A DNA stretch of 64,000 nucleotides. Origin: Guptibacillus hwajinpoensis. GTDB lineage: Bacteria; Bacillota; Bacilli; Bacillales; Guptibacillaceae. Below, in pieces: positions 57,393 through 64,000 of the stretch (the stretch's first letter is position 1; each line of letters begins with the position of its first letter). The notes under the pieces were generated by a model that was not told where the DNA came from, searched no databases, and was given only the letters and a program-made list of their open reading frames with translations. Location of the stretch: positions 62,001 to 126,000 of the forward strand of contig NZ_JAIVAE010000010.1 in assembly GCF_020171785.1 (NCBI RefSeq). The letters are read 5' to 3'. Position numbers and translations under genes: made by a program.

Positions 57393-58172
57393 CTATTCGT
57401 TCTCTTTTGCTGAAGCTGTTTCTTCTGCGTAAGGACGATTTCGATTATTAATATAATGAACAACAAATGTTCCAAGGAACGCAAGCACGATGATACCAAA
57501 GAATGCTACGTGAGGAACTTCAATATGGAAAACACTTAAGAACATCTTCAAGGCAATAATTGCAATCAATACAAACGCTGTATTTTCCATTTCAGGTACT
57601 CTTTCGATTAATTTAAGGAAAACGCCAGCTACTGTTCTCATAAGAAGAATACCGATCATTCCTCCAAGTAACAATACCCATACCTGTTCTGAAATAGCTA
57701 GTGCAGCTAAGATGCTATCAGCAGAGAAAGCGATATCCATAAGTTCTACTGAAATGACAGTAGCCCAGAACAACCCGAATGTACGCACAAGCCAGGTATC
57801 TTTTTTCATACCCTCTGTGCTTTCTTCTCCACCCTTATTTCTAAAGTGTTGAATGACAATCCAAGCAAGGTATGCAGCACCAAATACTTTGATCCACCAG
57901 AATTTAATAAGAAACATTCCGATACCAATAAATAAGAATCGGAAGAAATAAGCACCGATTAAACCATACGTTAACGCTTTTCTACGTTGCTCTGGCGGAA
58001 GGTGTTTCACCATAACGGCAAGAACGAGTGCATTATCGGCTGATAACAACCCTTCCAGAAGAACCAATGTACCAATAAGCCCCCATGCAACAGGGTCAGT
58101 TAAAACTTCCCCCCACATTTCCCAATCAAAGAAAGAGGCATATGTGTTAAGAATTTCTTGTAAAATTTCCAC
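57393..58172 (-). CDS. yceF: TerC family membrane protein (YceF)
   Basis: 259 residues with about seven membrane helices. TLVLLEGLLSADNALVLAVMVKHLP and VSVELMDIAFSADSILAALAIS are the paired acidic motifs of TerC (SADN/SADS). TerC proteins are linked to metal-ion handling, especially manganese export, and to the membrane part of Ter complexes. Fourth gene of yceCDEF, 34 bp after yceE. Confidence 0.93.
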   Translation of the reverse strand: MEILQEILNTYASFFDWEMWGEVLTDPVAWGLIGTLVLLEGLLSADNALVLAVMVKHLPPEQRRKALTYGLIGAYFFRFLFIGIGMFLIKFWWIKVFGAAYLAWIVIQHFRNKGGEESTEGMKKDTWLVRTFGLFWATVISVELMDIAFSADSILAALAISEQVWVLLLGGMIGILLMRTVAGVFLKLIERVPEMENTAFVLIAIIALKMFLSVFHIEVPHVAFFGIIVLAFLGTFVVHYINNRNRPYAEETASAKENE

Positions 58173-58206
58173 TTGATGTTTCCTCCTAATGTCAACTAGC
58201 TAAGCC

Positions 58207-58785
58207 TTAAACCTCAAGGCCATAATTTCTGCAAAGCGAAGCAAGTCCACCTGAGAACCCACTCCCAATTGCATTGAATTTCCATTCGCTACCGTGGCGA
58301 TACAACTCACAAACGACAACTGCCGTTTCAATTGAGAAGTCTTCTCCAAGGTCAAAGCGCAAGAGCTCTTCTCCAGTGGATTCATCCGCAAGCCGAACAA
58401 ATGCGTTGGATACTTGTCCAAAGTTCTGATGCCGCGACTCACCATCATGAATCGTTACGGTAATCCCGATTTTATCAACATGAGCTGGGATTTTGGAAAA
58501 ATCAACGATCAGCTGTTCATCGTCGCCATCACCTTCACCCGTACGGTTATCACCTGTATGAATCACGGATTTACTCGGATGTTCCAAATTGTTATAGAAA
58601 ATGAAATCCAGGTCATTTTGACAACGATTATTGGCATCAACTAGAAAAGCTGATGCATCCAAATCAAAGTCCGAACCACCTTGATATTTATTCGTATCCC
58701 AACCAAGCCCAATAAGTCCTTTAACGAGTCCTGGATTCGTTTTTGTTAAATCAATTCTCTGCCCTTTAGATAGTTGAATTCCCAA
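58207..58785 (-). CDS. yceE: TerD family calcium-binding protein (YceE)
   Basis: 192 residues. TerD double-beta fold with acidic Ca2+-site motifs: [13 protein letters not shown] (about 38-50), [16 protein letters not shown] (75-90) and the C-terminal [20 protein letters not shown]. Interaction with TerC at the membrane is known for the family. ATG 58785 with GGGGGAT upstream. Third of the three TerD paralogues. Confidence 0.95.
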   Translation of the reverse strand: MGIQLSKGQRIDLTKTNPGLVKGLIGLGWDTNKYQGGSDFDLDASAFLVDANNRCQNDLDFIFYNNLEHPSKSVIHTGDNRTGEGDGDDEQLIVDFSKIPAHVDKIGITVTIHDGESRHQNFGQVSNAFVRLADESTGEELLRFDLGEDFSIETAVVVCELYRHGSEWKFNAIGSGFSGGLASLCRNYGLEV

Positions 58786-58817
58786 TGTGATCCCCCAATT
58801 CGCGTTTATATTGGAAT

Positions 58818-58842
58818 GGCAAGAGGGAGTGTCCCTCTTGCC
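58818..58842. repeat. Intercistronic perfect hairpin between yceD and yceE
   Basis: GGCAAGAGGGA (58818-58828), loop GTG, TCCCTCTTGCC (58832-58842): an 11-bp perfect stem without a T-run on the minus strand. It is better read as an mRNA-stability or processing hairpin than a terminator. Confidence 0.7.
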
Positions 58843-58854
58843 AAAAAGAAGAAT

Positions 58855-59436
58855 TTATCCGACTTGTAAACCAAAATCAGTTGCAATTCTAGCAAGTCCA
58901 CCTTGATAACCTGATCCAACTGCAGAGAATTTCCATTCGCCGTTATGACGGTATAGTTCACCTACAATAATCGCCGTTTCAATTGAGAAATCTTCTCCTA
59001 GGTCGTAACGGATGAGCTCTTCATTTGAATCTTCATTTAAAATGCGTACGAATGCATTCGATACTTGACCGAAATTCTGGTTACGTGCTTCAGCATCATG
59101 AATTGTAATGACGAATGAAATTTTCTCAATTTCAGCTGGCACATCTTGAAGATGAACTTTTACTTGCTCGTCATCTCCTGCACCTTCACCAGTACGGTTA
59201 TCACCTGTATGAACAACCGAACCGCCGCCACCTTCAGTTTGATTATAGAAAACAAAATCTTTATCAGAAGAACACTTACCAGTGCTATCTAATAGGAAGA
59301 TGCTTGCGTCCAGGTCAAAGTCATTTCCACCATCGTATTTGTTCGTGTCCCAACCAAGTCCTACGATAACTTTTGAAAGTCCAGGATTTGTTTTTGTTAA
59401 ATCTACTTTTTGTCCTTTAGATAATGATACAGCCAT
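58855..59436 (-). CDS. yceD: TerD family calcium-binding protein (YceD)
   Basis: 193 residues, paralogue of YceE with the same motifs: [48 protein letters not shown]. One acidic position of the first loop differs from YceE (GAGDDE for GDGDDE). In B. subtilis YceCDE are induced by cell-wall, alkaline and SigB/SigW/SigM signals. ATG 59436 with AAGGGG upstream. Confidence 0.95.
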   Translation of the reverse strand: MAVSLSKGQKVDLTKTNPGLSKVIVGLGWDTNKYDGGNDFDLDASIFLLDSTGKCSSDKDFVFYNQTEGGGGSVVHTGDNRTGEGAGDDEQVKVHLQDVPAEIEKISFVITIHDAEARNQNFGQVSNAFVRILNEDSNEELIRYDLGEDFSIETAIIVGELYRHNGEWKFSAVGSGYQGGLARIATDFGLQVG

Positions 59437-59466
59437 GCTAGTCAGCCCCTTTAGTATTATAGTAGT

Positions 59467-60072
59467 TTAGTATTTTTTCGCAATATCGCTTAACCCTGCA
59501 TCGTTCGTTCCATTTCCAATAGCAGCAAATTTCCATTCACTACCGTGGCGATAGATTTCTGCAACGAATAGGCTTGTCTTACCAGAGTAGTTATCTGTAA
59601 GATTAAATTTAAGCATCTCTTCTTGATTTGATTGATTGACTACGCGAATAAACGCGTTCTGAATCATACCAAAATCCTGTTTACGTTTTACGGCATCATA
59701 AATATTAACAACAAAAACGAGCTTCGTAATGCGTTGTGGAACTTGTCCGAGATCGATCATAATTTGTTCATCATCACCGTCTCCTGCACCCGTTAAATTG
59801 TCACCTGTGTGATTAATACTTCCACATGCGCTTTTTAAATTACCAAAATAAATTAAATCTTTCTTAGAAGTTAACTTATCATCTTCAAGCATTAAGATTG
59901 AAGCATCACAGTCTACGTTAGCGCCACCGCTTCCGCCTCCAAAAAGACCACCAAGAAGGCCACCTTTCTTTTGTTCAACTGGATCCCAACCAAGACCAAC
60001 CATAATTTTTGATAAGCCGGCATTTCCTTTTGTTAAGTCAATTCGTTGACCTTTCTGCAAAGAAATTGTCAA
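59467..60072 (-). CDS. yceC: TerD family protein with glycine-rich insertion (YceC)
   Basis: 201 residues. TerD domain with VDCDASILMLEDD, HTGDNLTGAGDGDDEQ and LTDNYSGKTSLFVAEIYRHG. A Gly-rich loop (KGGLLGGLFGGGSGGAN, about 37-53) is inserted before the first Ca2+-site strand and is absent from YceD and YceE. TTG start 60072 with AGGAG eight bases ahead. First gene of the ECF-controlled yceCDEF operon. Confidence 0.94.
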   Translation of the reverse strand: MTISLQKGQRIDLTKGNAGLSKIMVGLGWDPVEQKKGGLLGGLFGGGSGGANVDCDASILMLEDDKLTSKKDLIYFGNLKSACGSINHTGDNLTGAGDGDDEQIMIDLGQVPQRITKLVFVVNIYDAVKRKQDFGMIQNAFIRVVNQSNQEEMLKFNLTDNYSGKTSLFVAEIYRHGSEWKFAAIGNGTNDAGLSDIAKKY

Positions 60073-60154
60073 ATCGTTTCACTCCTGTTAGTAGATTTAA
60101 ATCGATTATGATAGTATGCGTATTAAATTTAATCGTTAGCTGCCTATTCTGTAA

Positions 60155-60180
60155 TACGTGCCTAACTTTGAAAAGTTTCA
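60155..60180 (-). promoter_or_regulatory. ECF-sigma (SigW/SigM-type) promoter of yceCDEF
   Basis: Minus strand TGAAAC, 16 bases, CGTA, matching the Bacillus ECF consensus TGAAAC-N16-CGTA exactly, about 85 bases upstream of yceC. In B. subtilis the same operon is under SigW, SigM, SigX and SigB. Confidence 0.88.
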
Positions 60181-60317
60181 AGTTTCAACAAAAAAATTGT
60201 TTTAACAGCAAAAACAGATTCTTTCTATTTAAAACTAACATATTTTCAGCTAAAATGAATCCTTTAACCCCTGGTCAACTCTAATAAATTGAAAAGATTT
60301 TGTCGATTCTGTTAACG

Positions 60318-60983
60318 CTACTGTATCACTTTCTTTTCTCTTGCTTCTTTCAACCAATCTGGAAATTCATTTAGAAGATTATTGTACAATACTTCATCAC
60401 TTGTCCGGTCGATATCTTCTATATGGAAGAAGTTGGCGTTATCTATGAACCTCCCCGTCATGGTATCCAATTTCTCTAGCACATCAAAATTAGAATCTCC
60501 TATTCCAATAAACTGCCAAAAAAGTGGTTGGTCTGAGGATTCAACAATCGCTTTCTTAATTCCACGTTTACAGCCACCATCATTAATAAACACAATGAAC
60601 ACCGGCTCTTTAGATGGGTCTTCTTTAACGTATTTATTAATAACATCTTCCATTACTTTAGGTTCATCGTTTCTACCAAATTTATGAACGAGGTCGTTCG
60701 AAAGTATTTGATGATCTACGTATCCTTCGAAATCAAATTCTGTTACAGGTTTTAACCGACTAAATTCATTATCATAGACCCACACATCTAATGAACCATC
60801 ATCATCAAATTGACTTGCAACGGCCAGAACACGCTCAACTACTTTTTGTACAGTACCTTCTTTATATAGTTTTCGCATTGATCCGCTGATATCTAGGACA
60901 AGTCCTACTCTTGCGACAACTTGATCAAGATTTTTCTTCTTTAACACAATACCTGCGTTCTTTTTCATTAATGTAATACTCAT
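60318..60983 (-). CDS. von Willebrand factor A domain protein (TerY-like)
   Basis: 221 residues with a single vWA domain. The MIDAS metal site is complete: D31-S33-S35 in LVLDISGSMR, Thr in DRTSDE or MTGRF region, and Asp in VFINDGGCKRG. TerY-like vWA proteins interact with TerD domains through metal ions in Ter complexes. It ends the three-gene upstream unit (TerA-like, ATP-grasp, vWA), 19 bp after the ATP-grasp gene. Confidence 0.9.
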   Translation of the reverse strand: MSITLMKKNAGIVLKKKNLDQVVARVGLVLDISGSMRKLYKEGTVQKVVERVLAVASQFDDDGSLDVWVYDNEFSRLKPVTEFDFEGYVDHQILSNDLVHKFGRNDEPKVMEDVINKYVKEDPSKEPVFIVFINDGGCKRGIKKAIVESSDQPLFWQFIGIGDSNFDVLEKLDTMTGRFIDNANFFHIEDIDRTSDEVLYNNLLNEFPDWLKEAREKKVIQ

Positions 60984-61001
60984 CTGGTTACCTCCTTCAT
61001 A

Positions 61002-62036
61002 TTAAGAAAGAACAACTTCTTTTTCGATATGACTGGCGCGTATTCCCATTGCGGGATCTAACTTTAGAAATTCATTTCCACCATTTTGTAACAACTTGAT
61101 CGCTTCATAAGGAATGTTAATGCCTGATAAACAGCTAATGTTTAGTCCGCCGGCCATCCTTGGATTAATTTCAAGAAGCTTTGGAATGCCATTGCTGAAC
61201 TTCACTTGAATATTTGAAATATAATCAATTTGATACTCTTGATGAATCGCCCGCGCAATTTGAAGTAACTCCTCATTTTCCTCAAGTTCCCTTACTCGTC
61301 CTTCTACCTTCTTTCGAGGGATAGCAAGATGTAGATCGCCATTGTACGCAAGGCAGTCAATGCTATATTCATATCCATCTAAATACTCTAGTACCATCAA
61401 ATCTTGAAATGACTCTTGCTGACTTAAGATTGAGCATGCATGTTCATACGAAATCCTTCTCGAAACTCCTTCTGTCAGAAGCTCTTCAATCGTTTCCTGC
61501 TCCTCTTTTATCACACGAAAACCATTCGCACCTTCCCCGATTACAGGCTTGAAACAAACCGTATGACCCTTCTCTCGAAGATAATGATACGCTTTTTTAA
61601 AATCTTCCACTTTGTTTACAACCACATAGTCCGGAAGAGGCACAATTGATTTCTTTAGCTCTTTTTCCTTCGTAAGAATGGATTGGTACATGGCAGCTTT
61701 ATTGTCCATAAGAGCCATCAGTTCTGCATCACTTACGAGAACTTTTACACCAATGCTGTGGAATTTCGAAAGGTTCCTTGAGATGAGGACATTTTCTTTA
61801 CGCGGAATAAACAAATCGATTTCCTTATCGATACAAATCTGAAGGCAGTACTCAACGTACGCATGCCCACTTAGATCAGGTTCTACAAACGCTTGATCGC
61901 AATACTGTAAATACAAGGCATCTTCATTCGGGTGTGAACCATATACTTCGAACACCTTTCCGTCATGGTTCTGTCGAATCATTTCTATGTAATGGGCAAC
62001 TGTTGTAAACCATCGATTAAACCATATTCTTGTCAT
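61002..62036 (-). CDS. ATP-grasp enzyme (Ter cluster)
   Basis: 344 residues. An N-terminal pre-ATP-grasp region (1-95) is followed by the ATP-grasp fold: CFKPVIGEGANGFRVI, MVLEYLDGYEYSIDCLAYNG and KLLEINPRMAGGLNIS with metal-binding E and N. Such enzymes ligate an amine and a carboxylate with ATP. In Ter clusters they are predicted to complete the modified nucleoside-like metabolite. It lies between the TerA-like and vWA genes, gaps of 27 and 19 bp. Confidence 0.9.
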   Translation of the reverse strand: MTRIWFNRWFTTVAHYIEMIRQNHDGKVFEVYGSHPNEDALYLQYCDQAFVEPDLSGHAYVEYCLQICIDKEIDLFIPRKENVLISRNLSKFHSIGVKVLVSDAELMALMDNKAAMYQSILTKEKELKKSIVPLPDYVVVNKVEDFKKAYHYLREKGHTVCFKPVIGEGANGFRVIKEEQETIEELLTEGVSRRISYEHACSILSQQESFQDLMVLEYLDGYEYSIDCLAYNGDLHLAIPRKKVEGRVRELEENEELLQIARAIHQEYQIDYISNIQVKFSNGIPKLLEINPRMAGGLNISCLSGINIPYEAIKLLQNGGNEFLKLDPAMGIRASHIEKEVVLS

Positions 62037-62062
62037 GTTTGACTCCTTCTTTTGTATGAAAG

Positions 62063-62680
62063 CTATTTAGATCCTGCGGTCCATTTCATCTTCCATTTGT
62101 AGGCCCGATCCATTTGTTGATGTCCACTGAAGTACTCTACAAGTCTTCTTACTTTAAATGTCTTATCATTAATATTTTCGATCATGGCAATGGCACACAT
62201 ATTTTGTCCGTTGCGATGATCATCTAATTTCACAGTAATATCCTCTCCATCATCGTATGTTAACGTGACAACCCCATCAGCTTCCGACCAATTTACTGCT
62301 CCTTCATAGATAAATGCATAAATGAGAACGCGCTTGATTTCTGAAATACGACTCCCATTAATTCGCAAGTTTTCTCCACCAGCAACTGCACCCGTTCGAT
62401 CATCCGCATCCAATTGCATATAAGGAATTTGATCAAAAGACCCATATGCGTTCCCTAGCGCTTGAACGCACCCCTTTTTTCCGTTCTTCAATTCAAAGAG
62501 GCAACCGAGATCGAGGTCTGTATGTTGATTTTGTGTTTTATTCTTAAACAAACTAGAGAAAAATCCAGATGACTGCTCATTGCTTCCTTCAGTCCAATTA
62601 AGATTGACGAGGATCTCGCCTAAAGGCATGCTTGTTTTTGAAAGATTAATGGAATCGCCCTTTTTCTTCAATTCAATCAT
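62063..62680 (-). CDS. TerA/TerD-like tellurium-resistance protein
   Basis: About 205 residues. TerD-like fold with degenerate acidic motifs (HTDLDLGCLFELKNG, DDRTGAVAGGENL) and a C-terminal extension (DKTFKVRRLVEYFSGHQQMD) as in TerA. Like YceC it carries a 20-residue insertion (SSGFFSSLFKNKTQNQ) before the first acidic strand. ATG 62680 with GGGGTGG is chosen because family members begin here; but TTG 62737 has a better site (AAAGGAG, 4 bases away), so a 19-residue extension is possible. First gene of the upstream three-gene unit. Confidence 0.82.
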   Translation of the reverse strand: MIELKKKGDSINLSKTSMPLGEILVNLNWTEGSNEQSSGFFSSLFKNKTQNQHTDLDLGCLFELKNGKKGCVQALGNAYGSFDQIPYMQLDADDRTGAVAGGENLRINGSRISEIKRVLIYAFIYEGAVNWSEADGVVTLTYDDGEDITVKLDDHRNGQNMCAIAMIENINDKTFKVRRLVEYFSGHQQMDRAYKWKMKWTAGSK

Positions 62681-62786
62681 TTCGCCACCCCAATCCATAA
62701 GATCATATTCCAATTTTAAACATTCGACAGATTTCAAAATACTCCTTTATTCGTCAAAAAATTGTTATCTACTGTGTACGAAAGTA

Positions 62787-62832
62787 AATGAAAAAGAGTT
62801 AGACCAAGTAAACCTTGACCCAACTCTTTTTT
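62787..62832 (-). terminator. Terminator of the carbohydrate-binding protein gene
   Basis: AAAAAGAGTT and AACTCTTTTTT form the outer stem of a hairpin with an internal loop; on the minus strand T residues follow. Located 17-62 bases after the stop. Confidence 0.7.
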
Positions 62833-62848
62833 CGACAATTTCTTCCCT

Positions 62849-64000
62849 TTATCGGGTAGTGACAGGCACTATCTCTACGTTATCTAACACGATCGTTGAT
62901 GGCGTAGCAGTACCATCAATTTTTCCAACTTCAAAGACAATCTTTCCATTTGCACTTGTTGCTTGATCCATCTGGAACATAAACGAATGCGTTTCTACTT
63001 CTTCTCCAATCGAAACCTTTTTTGTTTCCATGAACGGAATGAACCAAGGATCTGATGTTAATGGTTCACCGATAACAACGTTAATATCTTTTGTCACTGT
63101 GGCGTTAGCATCAAATGATACAGTATACGTTGTTCCTTCTTCTAAGAAAAGATTTTCCTGGAATACTTGAGGACTGTATGACTGCTCACCCGTTTTTGAA
63201 ACCATGATCTTCATCTGGCCATCTTCATGAGTGATTTCTCCTTCAGCTTTACCGCTCCACTGATCTCCCCACCAAGAGCCCCAATTTGTTAATCCATCGG
63301 AAAAATCACCATTTCTTATTACGGTTTCAGTATCGGATTGCTCTGGTGAAAAGATGAGCCAATCTAAGTTCAGATTAGCCGCATTCACCTGAAGCGTTTG
63401 AAGACCCTTTTCTAAATAGATTGTGTCTGTAACAGTTTTCCAAGTCCCCCATCCACCTGTTTGGGCAACGTCGATAGAAGTTAGTTGATCGGCTTCTCCA
63501 ACTAAAATTTCACCCATTTCTCGTGTGCCATCGTACACATTCCCCGCTTTACTCAACAATGTGACATTAGCTCCATCTCGACCTGAAGCGACTTGATAAC
63601 GTACAGTATAATTGCCCTCTTCTTTCACATCTACTGCATACTGCATCCAATCACCTTCATCAATCCAGCCAACACTTTTGCCATCTTCTCCAATCTGAAC
63701 GCCGGACATCGATTGAAAATCTTCTGCCTCTACTTTCGTTACGCCTTCAATCGTAACGGGTGGTGCTACGCGTTTCATTTCTACATTATCAATCGTAACG
63801 CTCGAGCGATTGCTTCCGCCTAGTAAAAATTCAAATACCGTTTTAGAATCGGTTTCTTTCATATCAATCATAACTTGATAAGAGCTCATCTCTTCTGTAA
63901 TGGAAATGTTCTCATCCCTAACATACTCCTGTGAACGAGCTTTATCTGTCAATCGTACTCCAATTGATCTTGCTTCATCCGCTTTTGCATCGAAGGTCAG
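62849..64000 (-). CDS. Secreted multi-CBM carbohydrate-active protein, C-terminal part (5'-truncated by window)
   Basis: 384 residues are visible and the frame is open to the window edge, so the N-terminus lies outside; the ATG-like start at 63952 is internal. Three carbohydrate-binding-module regions can be seen: the end of a CBM4/9-like jelly roll, a CBM6-like domain (KVEAEDFQSMSG...WIDEGDWMQYAVDV...NLDWLIFSPE) and a second CBM4/9-like module (RNGDFSDGLTNWGSWWGDQW to STIVLDNVEIVP). The catalytic domain is probably upstream; a beta-glucanase or similar is likely but not shown. It has a terminator but no neighbouring operon gene in the window. Confidence 0.82.
   Translation of the reverse strand: MTFDAKADEARSIGVRLTDKARSQEYVRDENISITEEMSSYQVMIDMKETDSKTVFEFLLGGSNRSSVTIDNVEMKRVAPPVTIEGVTKVEAEDFQSMSGVQIGEDGKSVGWIDEGDWMQYAVDVKEEGNYTVRYQVASGRDGANVTLLSKAGNVYDGTREMGEILVGEADQLTSIDVAQTGGWGTWKTVTDTIYLEKGLQTLQVNAANLNLDWLIFSPEQSDTETVIRNGDFSDGLTNWGSWWGDQWSGKAEGEITHEDGQMKIMVSKTGEQSYSPQVFQENLFLEEGTTYTVSFDANATVTKDINVVIGEPLTSDPWFIPFMETKKVSIGEEVETHSFMFQMDQATSANGKIVFEVGKIDGTATPSTIVLDNVEIVPVTTR

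Noticed and set aside
1-64000. CRISPR arrays, tRNA/rRNA genes, insertion sequences, prophage or integrase genes
   Set aside because: No regularly spaced repeats, cloverleaf-like runs, transposase or phage genes were seen on either strand.

Overview
The window looks like a chromosomal segment of a low-GC Gram-positive spore-former of the Bacillaceae. It carries many B. subtilis-type loci in recognisable form (liaIHFSR, helD, yhfW, alsT, yceCDEFGH, ywbE). Shine-Dalgarno sites are strong, GTG and TTG starts are frequent, and intrinsic terminators close almost every transcript. I see no rRNA, tRNA, CRISPR array, insertion sequence or phage gene. A free-living marine or soil Bacillus relative is a reasonable guess; the species cannot be fixed from the sequence alone.

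Layout. 1-6.2 kb: the end of an oxidoreductase, a TspO-like protein, a YitT protein, a LiaIH/LiaFSR envelope-stress module and ywbE. 6.2-11 kb: a secreted TIM-barrel protein behind a c-di-GMP-I riboswitch, helD, and a two-repeat cell-wall protein with a sortase-like signal. 11.1-12.3 kb: a DedA protein followed by a peroxiredoxin-like gene whose redox motif is interrupted by an in-frame TGA, best read as selenocysteine. 12.5-16.9 kb: a sigma-54 unit (aminotransferase, YjiH transporter, PAS enhancer-binding protein) with a clear -24/-12 promoter and three matching palindromes. 17-22.5 kb: housekeeping and stress genes (FabG-like, staygreen, Mn catalase, endonuclease I, ABC-F). 22.5-33.1 kb: one long operon coding for an Hpt-REC-GGDEF-REC protein, a HEAT-repeat membrane protein, a processive GT2, a 1091-residue glycosidase-like protein, a single-domain response regulator and a hybrid kinase. 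This is probably a c-di-GMP-linked exopolysaccharide system. 33.3-50 kb: metabolism and transport, with recognisable Rex, MarR, TnrA/GlnR and sigma-B sites, and a cobalamin riboswitch in front of an acyl-CoA thioesterase. 50-62.7 kb: an extended tellurite/Ter stress cluster (TelA, YceG, HAD, StiP, phosphoribosyltransferase, CitE-like aldolase, TerC, three TerD, a von Willebrand A protein, an ATP-grasp protein, a TerA/TerD-like protein) with an ECF-sigma promoter. 62.8-64 kb: the 3' part of a secreted protein built of carbohydrate-binding modules.

How the parts fit. Three layers recur: envelope stress (Lia, Ter/ECF), redox (selenoprotein, Mn catalase, Rex-controlled NADH oxidase, DoxX/DsbA pair) and second-messenger control of surface polymer (GGDEF operon, c-di-GMP riboswitch). 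Two riboswitch-led transcripts 36 kb apart share an identical 20-bp palindrome (three exact copies), which points to a common repressor. The most novel items are the predicted Sec-containing peroxiredoxin, the GGDEF/GT2/glycosidase operon, the cobalamin riboswitch on a thioesterase, and the shared palindrome.
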